From: Liolophura sinensis
Lineage: Eukaryota; Mollusca; Polyplacophora; Chitonida; Chitonidae
Reading direction: 5' to 3'
DNA length: 64,000 bases
Assembly (NCBI RefSeq): GCF_032854445.1
Contig: NC_088302.1
Span: 4,335,338 to 4,399,337 of the forward strand
Of this stretch, positions 35,187 through 46,113 are shown in pieces. The notes beneath the pieces were generated by a model that saw nothing but the letters and a program-made list of their open reading frames with translations, was not told the DNA's origin and did no database searches. Position numbers and translations under genes: made by a program. How positions within the stretch are numbered: the first letter of the stretch is position 1; each line of letters starts with the position of its first letter.

Positions 35187-35234
35187 TTCCCATGCCGGGA
35201 ATCGAACCCGGGCCGCCTGGGTGAAAGCCAGGAA
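35187..35234 (-). pseudogene. tRNA-Glu 3' half
   Basis: Copy of 30381-30428 in the second block. Confidence 0.92.
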
Positions 35235-35974
35235 ATGAGAAAAATGAGAAATTAGCGTAATGTCACTGCAAAGCAAATCACAGCGAAAGAGCAATGGGTT
35301 CACCCAGTTTGGTAGATGGCGACGCTTCGCTTATAAAAAGGTTTAACTGGTGGCAACCTTTCTCACCATATACCTTCTCTGTGCAAATGAAAAACGAAGG
35401 AGACACACAAACACACAGTAAAGAATAACAAGGACGCCTTGCATGTCTGCTATACACTTGTGGAAAATTTCATCCGTTATTTCAGCAAGATCATAGGTCA
35501 GACAATTTATTTCAAAGTGCATCAAAAAATATCCAGGTTTGTTACGACACTCAAAAAGAATGCCTTTTAAATTTTGAAAAATTGCCACACTGAATTTAAT
35601 ACTCACCGTTGCGTCTGCTTTTATACCTGTGGTAGTTTGATCAGTTATTTCAGCAAGATCAGAGGTCAGACAATTCTTTTCAAAGTGCATCAAAAAATAT
35701 GCAGGTCTGTTACGACACTCAAGAAAAATGGCTTTCGATTTTGAACTTTGTCATACCCCATTTAATACTCACCTGTGTGTGTGCCTCATTACCGTCGAGC
35801 CCAGTGGTTTTGACTACCCCCAGATGGTTGCAGTTTCTTGACCTATTAATCAATCGTGTCTTCAATTAATAAACTGTAAAGTCTACAACTTGCATTTCAA
35901 ACGGCCGTCCATTTGTCCGCTATGTCGTAGGAGAAAGTTACAAAATCACTGAAATTGTAACAAGAAAACTGTGG

Positions 35975-36046
35975 TTCCCATGCCGGGAATCGAACCCGGG
36001 CCGCCTGGGTGAAAGCCAGGAATCCTAACCACTAGACCACATGGGA
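35975..36046 (-). tRNA. tRNA-Glu(UUC), canonical
   Basis: Exact consensus; block partner of 31168-31239. Confidence 0.95.
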
Positions 36047-36774
36047 GTTCTTCCCACAAATGAGAAATTAGCGTAATGTCACTGCAAAGCAAATCACAGC
36101 GAAAGAGCAATGGGTTCACCCAGTTTGGTAGATGACGACGCTTCGCTATTAAAAAGGTTTAACTGGTGGCAACCTTTTTCACCATATACCTTCTCTGTGC
36201 AAATGAAAAACGAAGAAGACACACAAACACACAGTAAAGAATAACAAGGACGCCTTGCATGTCTGCTATACACTTGTGGAAAATTTCATCCGTTATTTCA
36301 GCAAGATCATAGGTCAGACAATTCATTTCAAAGTGCATCAAAAAATATCCAGGTTTGTTACGACACTAAAAAAGAATGCCTTTTAATTTTTGAAAAATTG
36401 CCACACTGAATTTAATACTCACCGTTGCGTCTGCTTTTATACCTGTGGAAGTTTGATCAGTTATTTCAGCAAGATCATAGGTCAGACAATCCTTTTCAAA
36501 GTGCATCAAAAAATATGCAGGTCTGTTACGACACTCAAAAAAAATGGCTTTCGATTTTGAACTTTGTCATACCCCATTTAATACTCACCTGTGTGTGTGC
36601 CCAGTGGTTTTGACTACCCCCAGATGGTTGCAGTTTCTTGACCTATTAATCAATCGTGTCTTCAATTAATAAACTGTAAAGTCTACAACTTGCAATTCAA
36701 ACGGTCGTCCATTTGTCCGCTATGTCGTAGGAGAAAGTTACAAAATCACTGAAATTGTAACAAGAAAACTGTGG

Positions 36775-36846
36775 TTCCCATGCCGGGAATCGAACCCGGG
36801 CCGCCTGGGTAAAAGCCAGGAATCCTAACCACTAGACCACATGGGA
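36775..36846 (-). tRNA. tRNA-Glu body with UUU (Lys) anticodon
   Basis: Second copy of the anticodon variant at 31968-32039; the rest is unchanged. Confidence 0.8.
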
Positions 36847-37574
36847 GTTCTTCACACAAATGAGAAATTAGCGTAATGTCACTGCAAAGCAAATCACAGC
36901 GAAAGAGCAATGGGTTCACCCAGTTTGGTAGATGGCGACGCTTCGCTTATAAAAAGGTTTAACTGGTGGCAACCTTTCTCACCATATACCTTCTCTGTGC
37001 AAATGAAAAACGAAGGAGACACACAAACACACAGTAAAGAATAACAAGGACGCCTTGCATGTCTGCTATACACTTGTGGAAAATTTCATCCGTTATTTCA
37101 GCAAGATCATAGGTCAGACAATTCATTTCAAAGTGTTTAAAAAAATATCCAGGTTTGTTACGACACTAAAAAAGAATGCCTTTTAAATTTTGAAAAATTG
37201 CCACACTGAATTTAATACTCACCGTTGCGTCTGCTTTTATACCTGTGGAAGTTTGATCAGTTATTTCAGCAAGATCATAGGTCAGACAATTCTTTTCAAA
37301 GTGCATCAAAAAATATGCAGGTCTGTTACGACACTCAAAAAAAATGGCTTTCGATTTTGAACTTTGTCATACCCCATTTAATACTCACCTGTGTGTGTGC
37401 CCAGTGGTTTTGACTACCCCCAGATGGTTGCAGTTTCTTGACCTATTAATCAATCGTGTCTTCAATTAATAAACTGTAAAGTCTACAACTTGCAATTCAA
37501 ACGGTCGTCCATTTGTCCGCTATGTCGTAGGAGAAAGTTACAAAATCACTGAAATTGTAACAAGAAAACTGTGG

Positions 37575-37646
37575 TTCCCATGCCGGGAATCGAACCCGGG
37601 CCGCCTGGGTGAAAGCCAGGAATCCTAACCACTAGACCACATGGGA
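37575..37646 (-). tRNA. tRNA-Glu(UUC), canonical
   Basis: Exact consensus; last tRNA before LINE copy 2. Confidence 0.95.
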
Positions 37647-38214
37647 GTTCTTCCCACAAATGAGAAATTAGCGTAATGTCACTGCAAAGCAAATCACAGC
37701 GAAAGAGCAATGGGTTCACCAAGTTTGGTAGATGGCGACGCTTCGCTTATAAAAAGGTTTAACTGGTGGCAACCTTTCTCACCATATACCTTCTCTGTGC
37801 AAATGAAAAACGAAGGAGACACACAAACACACAGTAAAGAATAACAAGGACGCCTTGCATGTCTGCTATACACTTGTGGAAAATTTCATCCGTTATTTCA
37901 GCAAGATCATAGGTCAGACAATTCATTTCAAAGTGTTTAAAAAAATATCCAGGTTTGTTACGACACTAAAAAAGAATGCCTTTTAAATTTTGAAAAATTG
38001 CCACACTGAATTTAATACTCACCGTTGCGTCTGCTTTTATACCTGTGGAAGTTTGATCAGTTATTTCAGCAAGATCATAGGTCAGACAATTCTTTTCAAA
38101 GTGCATCAAAAAATATGCAGGTCTGTTACGACACTCAAAAAAAATGGCTTTCGATTTTGAACTTTGTCATACCCCATTTAATACTCACCTGTGTGTGTGC
38201 CTCATTACCGTCGA

Positions 38215-38227
38215 GCCCAGTGGTTTT
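38215..38227. repeat. Left target-site duplication of LINE copy 2
   Basis: gcccagtggtttt, repeated at 43420-43432. The last Ts merge with the element's T-tract, so the true length may be 9-13 bp. Removing 5205 bp restores a unit of exactly 816 bp (37575 to 43596). Confidence 0.92.
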
Positions 38228-38405
38228 TTTTTTTTTTTTTTTTTTTGAAAATTGTTGAATTTATTCCCAGATTGTCATCAAATACACAAGATTTCACAAT
38301 ACCCGGCTATCAGAAACTTTTGAAATCACAAGGCAGTCTTAATTAAAATAAAATATCACAGAAAAGATGACTGCTTTGTGAATAGAACAATTGCACATTA
38401 GCTGC

Positions 38406-41400
38406 TCATTTCAATAAATACACTAATTTATCATTCCGTAATGTACAGAAGACTTTGTTTATACACCAGATTTTCTCGAAAGATGGCCTGTCTAGTCGAA
38501 AAAAGTCAACATGAATACGGGTTTTAATTATTCCTTTGGCGGCCTTAACAATAGCAACAGAATCCCTGTTTTTTTTCTGAAATATTATGTCGTTGCGTGC
38601 ACACCAAATACTAAATTGAAGAACACATATGACATACACCATCACAGCTCTAACTTCCTGGTTAAAGGTGGAATTGAATACCTTGTAAATTAATGTTTCC
38701 GAGTCCATATTTGGTAGGTAGTTCGCAAACAAAACAAATATCCGGTTAAAGTCATTAAACACATCCTGAACGATTTTACATTGTACAAATAGATGTTGCC
38801 GAGTTTCAGACAGGGAGCAAAAAACACACAAGTCATCGGTGGCTACATTTCTCCTAAGAAGTTTTTCCTTAACGGGCAAAATGTCATGAACCAACTTGTA
38901 ACTGAAGTTGACCAAGTTGTGATCTAAGAATTGATGAAAAACAGTTTTCCATATTCTAACCCAGTCCAAATGCGGCATAGACACCATTGCTCTTGGACAA
39001 TGTACTAGTTTTGTTACAAAATATTCATAAATATACCTGCTTGAACACAATGTTACAGGTTGCTGTACACCTGTGGTAAATTCTCTCCAGGCGCTCAAGG
39101 CCAGTCTATAAAAAGGTGGAATGTTTTCAGAATGTGGGACATTGGAACGACAGAATTCACGACAAACATGTCTTAGGGGTAAACCCAACCAATAGATGGC
39201 AAAGTATTTCCATTCCGCTGTTGTTCCATGAATTAATTTTAAAACATGCCGAGTAACAAGTGCTTTTATTTTACAATCTATATTATGTACGTTTAGACCT
39301 CCATTCCCTATTTTATTATGTACGACAACTCTCTTCAAACTTTCGGGCTTGTTATCCCACAAAAATCTGAACACAGTTTGGGAACATTGATTGACACATT
39401 TAGGTGGCAACAGAGTACACTGTGCAGAAAACCATAAAACAGCTAAAGCAACTGTATTAATTAAGACAGACCTCCCCCGTAGGGTCAAATATCTTCCATT
39501 CCATGCTGATACATGTTTCTTTACCTTACTTAAAACACGCTCAGAATTGAGTTCTGTTTGATCTGGTCCAAAAAATACCCCACAAATCTTTGAATTTGTA
39601 GTGATGTTAAGCCCACCACTGTGCACGTTAGTTTCGTCCCAGCTACCAATGGGAAGAACCGTGCTTTTCAACAAGTTGAGTTTTGCTCCTGAGGCTTTTC
39701 CATAACTTTCTGCTAGTTTAATTACATGCGGAACAGAACTCTCTTCAGATAAAATTGCAGTCGTATCATCTGCAAATGCCGACACTCTTGTTTCCTTATT
39801 TGTGCCGGGTAACCGTACACCATTAATTTCGTCATTGTTTCTAATGGCGGCTATAAAGGGCTCTAAGGACAAAACATACAATAATGGTGACAAAGAACAA
39901 CCCTGTCGGACACCTCGACTCAGTTTAAATTCTTCTGTTATGTGCCCGTTCACAATAACACTACTTGTAATGTCAGTATATAATAATTGCACCCACTTAC
40001 AAAAGTCGGGTCCGAAGTTAAATTTCTCTAAACATTTGAACAAAAATGACCAGTCTACTCTGTCAAAGGCTTTCTCCTGGTCTAAGTTAAGAAAGCATCC
40101 TTTTAAATCTTTTTGTTCAACATAATCATATGTATTTCGTAATAAGTGAAGGTTGTCAAAAATACTTCGGCCTGGTATTCCACATGTCTGATTCTGAAGT
40201 ACAATTGTATCGATCACATTTTTTAACCGATTGCACAAAGCTTTAGAAACAATCTTATAATCTACATTTAGTAAGCTAATTGGCCTCCAGTTTTTTATGC
40301 TTTCGGCATTGTCGGGGACCTTACATAATAGTGTGATTAACCCAGAACGCTGTGAATTACTTAATCTACCCAAGTTAAAACAGTGATTAACTACATCCGT
40401 AAACACACCCGAAAACAGTGGCCAAAATTGTACATAAAACTCTGCTGGCAAACCGTCGCATCCCGGCGAACGGTTTTTAGACATATTTTTTACTGCAAAA
40501 AACAACTCCTGTTCAGTCAAAAGGCCTTCGCAGGCAGTTTTACAATCGTCATTTAACATCGGAAGCGATGACAAGAACTCATCTTGAATGGAGGAGTCAG
40601 TATCTTGTTCAGTATACAATTTCATATAATACGACCTTATACACTTAGCAATGCCTTCCTGAGATTCATGGGATATTGAAGAATCACTATGACAAGTAAT
40701 ACTTTTGATCATTTTCTTTCTGCCCCTACCAACTTCTCGTCTAATGAAATATTTGGTTGGTTTTTCTCCCTGATCAAAATGAACAGCTTTAGCACGGATA
40801 ACCGCTCCCACATGATTCGACTTATAAAGGGCATTTAGAGTCTTTTTCACATTGTCAATACGCTCACAGTTAATGATTGGACTAGATTTCAACGCATTTA
40901 ATTCTTGTTCAAGTACAAACAAATCACGTTTTTTGTTCATAGATTTTTCCTTACAGTAACTACGAATCCTATCTTTACATTCCCCTTTAAATGTCTCCCA
41001 TCTGTCTATTAGATCTGCATGACCAGTTGTACAGACAGAGAAAATATCATGGAAGACGGATTTAATATCATCAACAAGCTCCGTGTCATGTAACACAGAA
41101 GTATTACACTTCCAGTAGAACGGCCCCCATGAAATGACATCTTCAAAAGAGATATCAAAAAACAAACACGAATGATCAGAAAAAGACACATGTACAGCAT
41201 CACACTGGGTTACATACTTAAACACAGCGTTAGGGATATAAAATCTATCCAATCTACTGGCACACTGGCGCCTAGACCACGTGTAACAATTCTTATTCGG
41301 ATGCAGTTTCCTAAAAATATCACAAATACCAAAATCTCTTTTCAAATTATTAATTTCGTCCACTCCATCATTCCTTACATTAGTGGCACAGCCAGCTCTA

Positions 41401-41855
41401 TCTAATTCAATGCTCTCAACACAATTAAAATCCCCACCCATAATAACCAACTCACTGCCCTGCATCACATTATCTAGATTAGAAATAAACTCTTTTCTTT
41501 CCTTTGGATTATTAGGAGCATATACACAAATAAGGTTTAAAGCAGTGTTGTTGAGCTCAACCCTAAGGCTTATGTAGCGACCGTTAGGGCACCTCTGTAT
41601 TTTCCGTATAAAGCAGTCTACCGTATACCTAATAATTATTCCCACCCCACAACTTCGATTTGACCCATACGCCCACCTTGCATCGCCTGGGATTTGCAAA
41701 TATTTAGTGTCATTATAGTTTTCGAAGTGTGTTTCCTGTAAGAATAGTACATCAATTCCTTTATCGAAAACAAATTGCTTGACATGTTCTTGTTTAGACG
41801 GATCCCGTAAACCATTAATGTTTAAAGTCCCAAAACGAATATTATTTAAGCTCAT
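38406..41855 (-). CDS. LINE ORF2: APE endonuclease + reverse transcriptase (1149 aa)
   Basis: This protein nicks target DNA and reverse-transcribes the element's RNA at the nick (target-primed reverse transcription; family knowledge). The endonuclease spans residues ~5-235: NING (12-15), QETHF (40-44), VYAPN (111-115), GGDFNC (140-145), TW (192-193), RLDRFY (201-206), SDHS (226-229). RT spans ~455-760: NWRPISLLN (522-530), catalytic D of motif A in LDQEKAFDRVDW (591-602), GVRQGCSLSP (648-657), FADD (694-697). A thumb-like region follows, then a C-terminal zf-RVT finger C1010-X2-C1013-X7-H1021-X4-C1026. I chose the ATG of MSLNNIRFGT, since the endonuclease begins directly after it. It starts 73 bp downstream of ORF1, so re-initiation or a second ribosome entry would be needed. 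Confidence 0.95.
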   Translation of the reverse strand: MSLNNIRFGTLNINGLRDPSKQEHVKQFVFDKGIDVLFLQETHFENYNDTKYLQIPGDARWAYGSNRSCGVGIIIRYTVDCFIRKIQRCPNGRYISLRVELNNTALNLICVYAPNNPKERKEFISNLDNVMQGSELVIMGGDFNCVESIELDRAGCATNVRNDGVDEINNLKRDFGICDIFRKLHPNKNCYTWSRRQCASRLDRFYIPNAVFKYVTQCDAVHVSFSDHSCLFFDISFEDVISWGPFYWKCNTSVLHDTELVDDIKSVFHDIFSVCTTGHADLIDRWETFKGECKDRIRSYCKEKSMNKKRDLFVLEQELNALKSSPIINCERIDNVKKTLNALYKSNHVGAVIRAKAVHFDQGEKPTKYFIRREVGRGRKKMIKSITCHSDSSISHESQEGIAKCIRSYYMKLYTEQDTDSSIQDEFLSSLPMLNDDCKTACEGLLTEQELFFAVKNMSKNRSPGCDGLPAEFYVQFWPLFSGVFTDVVNHCFNLGRLSNSQRSGLITLLCKVPDNAESIKNWRPISLLNVDYKIVSKALCNRLKNVIDTIVLQNQTCGIPGRSIFDNLHLLRNTYDYVEQKDLKGCFLNLDQEKAFDRVDWSFLFKCLEKFNFGPDFCKWVQLLYTDITSSVIVNGHITEEFKLSRGVRQGCSLSPLLYVLSLEPFIAAIRNNDEINGVRLPGTNKETRVSAFADDTTAILSEESSVPHVIKLAESYGKASGAKLNLLKSTVLPIGSWDETNVHSGGLNITTNSKICGVFFGPDQTELNSERVLSKVKKHVSAWNGRYLTLRGRSVLINTVALAVLWFSAQCTLLPPKCVNQCSQTVFRFLWDNKPESLKRVVVHNKIGNGGLNVHNIDCKIKALVTRHVLKLIHGTTAEWKYFAIYWLGLPLRHVCREFCRSNVPHSENIPPFYRLALSAWREFTTGVQQPVTLCSSRYIYEYFVTKLVHCPRAMVSMPHLDWVRIWKTVFHQFLDHNLVNFSYKLVHDILPVKEKLLRRNVATDDLCVFCSLSETRQHLFVQCKIVQDVFNDFNRIFVLFANYLPNMDSETLIYKVFNSTFNQEVRAVMVYVICVLQFSIWCARNDIIFQKKNRDSVAIVKAAKGIIKTRIHVDFFRLDRPSFEKIWCINKVFCTLRNDKLVYLLK

Positions 41856-41928
41856 TATACAAAGTAAGTAAAGGTAGAGCGTACATACCCATTGTGGTCA
41901 AATAAGAGAGTCCTAATTACGCTACAAA

Positions 41929-43293
41929 TCATTTGTCTCTTTTCAGTCGCTGCCTCGCACGAGAAGCAAGCGATTTTCTTTTCCTGTATTCCAGAAGCAT
42001 GGTGTCCCCCTCCTGAGATGGGGTCGGCGTCATACAGTCTGACGACTGATCAGCATCAACACCATCATAATCAGTAGGATGGGAACTGGGCGGGATAGAT
42101 GACGCTGCCTCTTCGGCTGTACTGCCATTGTCCAACTTAGCTCGCTTTTCCTCGACTGGGACTGGTGAACGCACGTCGGGAGCGTGCACGTCAGCCACGA
42201 CCACATTCTTCACCCTTGGGACAGCTGATGACGTTTCATTATCACCAACATCCACTTCTTCGGTGTTCTTAGTATTCTCCCGGACGTCCATCTCCTTATC
42301 AGACTCGCTGTCGTCGCTGACGTCTTCATCGGCGCTGTCGTCACCATTCCCGTCGATTTCGTCTTCGTTCTCCTCGCTGTCTTGAACCAGTTCCATAGCA
42401 GGTGCGTTAAATGGATCATCATCGTCGCTGACGTCAACATCAATGTCATCTTGTTTTACGGCGTCTTCCTTATTATACTGGCGCATAGTCGGTAGGTTTC
42501 CCTTAACTCGCGCCGCGTACGACATTGCTCTCGCACAACAGTCACTGACCGTATGAAGCCCTGAGTCACACATTCGGCATGGATTTGTACAGTCCTTCTC
42601 TGTATGAGGATTCTCATGGGGGGAGAAACCGTCGCAGTTAGAACACCACAGTGCTCTACACTCTGCCGCCTTGTGTGATTTTTGGCCACACTTCCGACAT
42701 TCATAAGTTTGCCCGGGGTAGGTAAACATAACAATGTCACCACCGAAATTAATAAAATTTGGTACATAACGAACTTTGTGACACCTAAATCTGTAAATCC
42801 GAATACCTGTCCGAACATGTGAGAGCTCCGGGTCTGAAAATCTGGGTTTCGTCACACCCAGGCATTCACCATAGGGTTTCAAAGCTGCCTCGATAGTGTC
42901 ATCTGACATTTCATCCGGTGCCCAGTGGGCCGTCAGATTCAGGTAAACTGACGACGCGGGCATAATGGACCACGTCGTTCCATTTATAACAACATTGGAT
43001 TTACTCACTAGGGCATTATGCCCAGCCACTGTAGACACGCGGAGATAGAAGTGTTTCTTTAAATAATTCTTCTGAAAACTTATTAGCTCTGTCTTGATAT
43101 TTAACACACTTGACAGAAAAGGAATAAAGTCCCTCTGGACAGCCGTAGAAAATGCCGGGCTGCTTCGTGTAGAGATTGACACAGACAAAGTTCTGCTTGG
43201 CCTGTTTACAGGCGAAAACGACACGGGCTTGGACATACCTGATCCAACGGGGCACACGCCCTTCACCAAACAGTAACCACTGGCCAAACTCAA
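41929..43293 (-). CDS. LINE ORF1: gag-like RNA-binding protein (454 aa)
   Basis: ORF1 proteins of this group bind element RNA and form the RNP; this is family knowledge. Residues ~80-190 (including YLNLTAHWAPDEMSDDTIEA, then IRIYRFRCHKVRYVPNFINF) have an alternating pattern compatible with an RNA-recognition-type fold. Three zinc knuckles follow: C199-X2-C202-X4-H207-X4-C212; C217-X2-C220-X9-H230-X4-C235 (longer spacing); C239-X2-C242-X4-H247-X4-C252. Residues ~275-345 are strongly acidic (runs of D, E and S) and the end is basic (RARQRLKRDK). The start is the first ATG after the short 5' UTR. Copy 1 is collinear but interrupted. Confidence 0.93.
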   Translation of the reverse strand: MSLASGYCLVKGVCPVGSGMSKPVSFSPVNRPSRTLSVSISTRSSPAFSTAVQRDFIPFLSSVLNIKTELISFQKNYLKKHFYLRVSTVAGHNALVSKSNVVINGTTWSIMPASSVYLNLTAHWAPDEMSDDTIEAALKPYGECLGVTKPRFSDPELSHVRTGIRIYRFRCHKVRYVPNFINFGGDIVMFTYPGQTYECRKCGQKSHKAAECRALWCSNCDGFSPHENPHTEKDCTNPCRMCDSGLHTVSDCCARAMSYAARVKGNLPTMRQYNKEDAVKQDDIDVDVSDDDDPFNAPAMELVQDSEENEDEIDGNGDDSADEDVSDDSESDKEMDVRENTKNTEEVDVGDNETSSAVPRVKNVVVADVHAPDVRSPVPVEEKRAKLDNGSTAEEAASSIPPSSHPTDYDGVDADQSSDCMTPTPSQEGDTMLLEYRKRKSLASRARQRLKRDK

Positions 43294-43419
43294 GCTCTGT
43301 GGGCTCCCAGATCACCAAAAAATCAGTCTCAAAAACAAGCGTTGTTGTTGCACAAATGTGTAAACAGCAGAGAATAACGGACACGTCCGTTCACTTCGGC
43401 GTCTACCACACTCTCCCCC

Positions 43420-43432
43420 GCCCAGTGGTTTT
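43420..43432. repeat. Right target-site duplication of LINE copy 2
   Basis: Partner of 38215-38227, identical. Confidence 0.92.
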
Positions 43433-43595
43433 GACTACCCCCAGATGGTTGCAGTTTCTTGACCTATTAATCAATCGTGTCTTCAATTAATAAACTGTAA
43501 AGTCTACAACTTGCAATTCAAACGGTCGTCCATTTGTCCGCTATGTCGTAGGAGAAAGTTACAAAATCACTGAAATTGTAACAAGAAAACTGTGG

Positions 43596-43667
43596 TTCCC
43601 ATGCCGGGAATCGAACCCGGGCCGCCTGGGTGAAAGCCAGGAATCCTTACCCCAAAACCACATGGAA
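43596..43667 (-). pseudogene. tRNA-Glu, D arm damaged
   Basis: The D arm reads 'ccttaccccaaaacc' on the plus strand and the acceptor end is 'tggaa'. The T and anticodon arms are canonical. Confidence 0.85.
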
Positions 43668-44408
43668 TTTCTACGAAAATGAGAAATTAGCGTAATGTCA
43701 CTGCAAAGCAAATCACAGCGAAAGAGCTATGGGTTCACCCTGTTTGGTAGATGACGACGCTTCGCTTGTAAAAAGGTTTAACTGGTGGCAACCTTTCTCA
43801 CCGTATGCCTTCTCTGTGCAAATGAAAAACTAAGGAGACACACAAAAACACAGTAAAGAATAACAAGGACGCCTTGCATGTCTGCTATACACTTGTGGAA
43901 AATTTCATCCGTTATTTCAGCAAGATCATAGGTCAGACAATTCTTTTCAAAGTGCATCAAAAAATATCCAGGTTTGTTACGACACTCAAAAAAAATGCCT
44001 TTTAATTTTTGAAAAATTGCCACACTGAATTTAATACTCACCGTTGCGTCTGCTTTATACCTGTGGTAGTTTGATCAGTTATTTCAGCAAGATCATAGGT
44101 CAGACAATTCTTTTCAAAGTGCATCAAAAAATATGCAGGTCTGTTACGACACTCAAAAAAAATGGCTTTCGATTTTAAACATTGCCATACCGCACTTAAT
44201 ACTCACTTTTGGGTGTGCCTCATTACCGTCGAGACCAGTGCTTTTGACTACCCCCAGATGGCTTCACTTTCTTGACCTATTAATCAATCGTGTCTTCAAT
44301 TAATAAACTGTAAAATCTACAACTTGCAATTCACACGGTCGTTCATTTGTCCGCTATGTCGTAGGAGAAAGTTACAAAATCACTGAAATTGTAACAAGAA
44401 AACTGTGG

Positions 44409-44480
44409 TTCCCATGCCGGGAATCGAACCCGGGCCGCCTGGGTGAAAGCCAGGAATCCTAACCACTAGACCACATGGGA
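44409..44480 (-). tRNA. tRNA-Glu(UUC), canonical
   Basis: Exact consensus; the leader has a T for C ('gggagtttttcccac'). Confidence 0.95.
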
Positions 44481-45225
44481 GTTTTTCCCACAAATGAGAA
44501 ATTAGCGTAATGTCACTGCAAAGCAAATCACAGCGAAAGAGCAATGGGTTCACCCTGTTTGGTAGATGGCGACGCTTCGCTTATAAAAAGGTTTAACTGG
44601 TGGCAACCTTTCTCACCATATACCTTCTCTGTGCAAATGAAAAACGAAGGAGACACACAAACACACAGTAAAGAATAACAAGGACGCCTTGCATGTCTGC
44701 TATACACTTGTGGAAAATTTCATCCGTTATTTCAGCAAGATCATAGGTCAGACAATTCATTTCAAAGTGCATCAAAAAATATCCAGGTTTGTTACGACAC
44801 TCAAAAAGAATGCCTTTTAAATTTTGAAAAATTGCCACACTGAATTTAATACTCACCGTTGCGTCTGCTTTTATACCTGTGGAAGTTTGATCAGTTATTT
44901 CAGCAAGATCAGAGGTCAGACAATTCTTTTCAAAGTGCATCAAAAAAATATGCAGGTCTGTTACGACACTCAAAAAAAATGGCTTTCGATTTTCAACTTT
45001 GTCATACCCCATTTAATACTCACCTGTGTGTGTGCCTCATTACCGTCGAGCCCAGTGGTTTTGACTACCCCCAGATGGTTGCAGTTTCTTGACCTATTAA
45101 TCAATCGTGTCTTCAATTAATAAACTGTAAAGTCTACAACTTGCAATTCAAACGGTCGTCCATTTGTCCGCTATGTCGTAGGAGAAAGTTACAAAATCAC
45201 TGAAATTGCAACAAGAAAACTGTGG

Positions 45226-45297
45226 TTCCCATGCCGGGAATCGAACCCGGGCCGCCTGGGTGAAAGCCAGGAATCCTAACCACTAGACCACATGGGA
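45226..45297 (-). tRNA. tRNA-Glu(UUC), canonical
   Basis: Exact consensus, with CCA and TTTT following. Confidence 0.95.
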
Positions 45298-46041
45298 GTT
45301 CTTCCCACAAATGAGAAATTAGCGTAATGTCACTGCAAAGCAAATCACAGCGAAAGAGCAATGGGTTCACCCAGTTTGGTAGATGGCGACGCTTCGCTTA
45401 TAAAAAGGTTTAACTGGTGGCAACCTTCCTCACCATATACCTTCTCTGTGCAAATGAAAAACGAAGGAGACACACAAACACACAGTAAAGAATAACAAGG
45501 ACGCCTTGCATGTCTGCTATACACTTGTGGAAAATTTCATCCGTTATTTCAGCAAGATCATAGGTCAGACAATTCATTTCAAAGTGCATCAAAAAATATC
45601 CAGGTTTGTTACGACACTAAAAAAGAATGCCTTTTGATTTTTGAAAAATTGCCACACTGAATTTAATACTCACCGTTGCGTCTGCTTTTATACCTGTGGA
45701 AGTTTGATCAGTTATTTCAGCAAGATCATAGGTCAGACAATTCTTTTCAAAGTGCATCAAAAAATATGCAGGTCTGTTACGACACTCAAAAAAAATGGCT
45801 TTCGATTTTGAACTTTGTCATACCCCATTTAATACTCACCTGTGTGTGTGCCTCATTACCGTCGAGCCCAGTGGTTTTGACTACCCCCAGATGGTTGCAG
45901 TTTCTTGACCTATTAATCAATCGTGTCTTCAATTAATAAACTGTAAAGTCTACAACTTGCAATTCAAACGGTCGTCCATTTGTCCGCTATGTCGTAGGAG
46001 AAAGTTAAAAAATCACTGAAATTGTAACAAGAAAACTGTGG

Positions 46042-46113
46042 TTCCCATGCCGGGAATCGAACCCGGGCCGCCTGGGTGAAAGCCAGGAATCCTTACCCAA
46101 AAACCACATGGAA
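46042..46113 (-). pseudogene. tRNA-Glu, D arm damaged
   Basis: D arm 'ccttacccaaaaacc' on the plus strand, close to the type at 43596. Confidence 0.85.

Larger units (their letters stand above)
32852..37657. repeat. Six-unit block, second copy
   Basis: Direct tandem partner of 28046-32851. The unit following it (37658-38227) resembles the last unit of the block, including 'aaagtgtttaaaaaaatatc', so a single-unit duplication followed. Confidence 0.92.
27877..38214. repeat. tRNA-Glu array, middle section
   Basis: Units of 787-816 bp. The 787-788-bp units are those with half-deleted tRNAs. The 800-bp units lack 'ctcattaccgtcgag' (reading 'tgtgtgtgcccagtgg'). Two near-identical six-unit blocks fill most of the section. 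Confidence 0.95.
38228..43419 (-). mobile_element. Full-length Tx1-type LINE, copy 2, both ORFs open
   Basis: The T-tract at 38224-38246 is the poly(A) tail. The order on the minus strand is 5' UTR (about 125 bp), ORF1 (454 aa), a 73-bp gap, ORF2 (1149 aa), a 3' UTR of about 160 bp, then the tail. Both reading frames are uninterrupted and the catalytic motifs are intact, so this copy looks capable of its own retrotransposition or was so very recently. It lies in the array spacer in the same orientation as the tRNA genes. The 5' end has a few more G than copy 1. Confidence 0.95.

Noticed and set aside
22673-43419. LINE copies 1 and 2 arising by duplication of one insertion with its flanks
   Set aside because: The junctions in the array unit differ (3' junctions 76 bp apart) and each has its own target-site duplication, so they are separate insertions.
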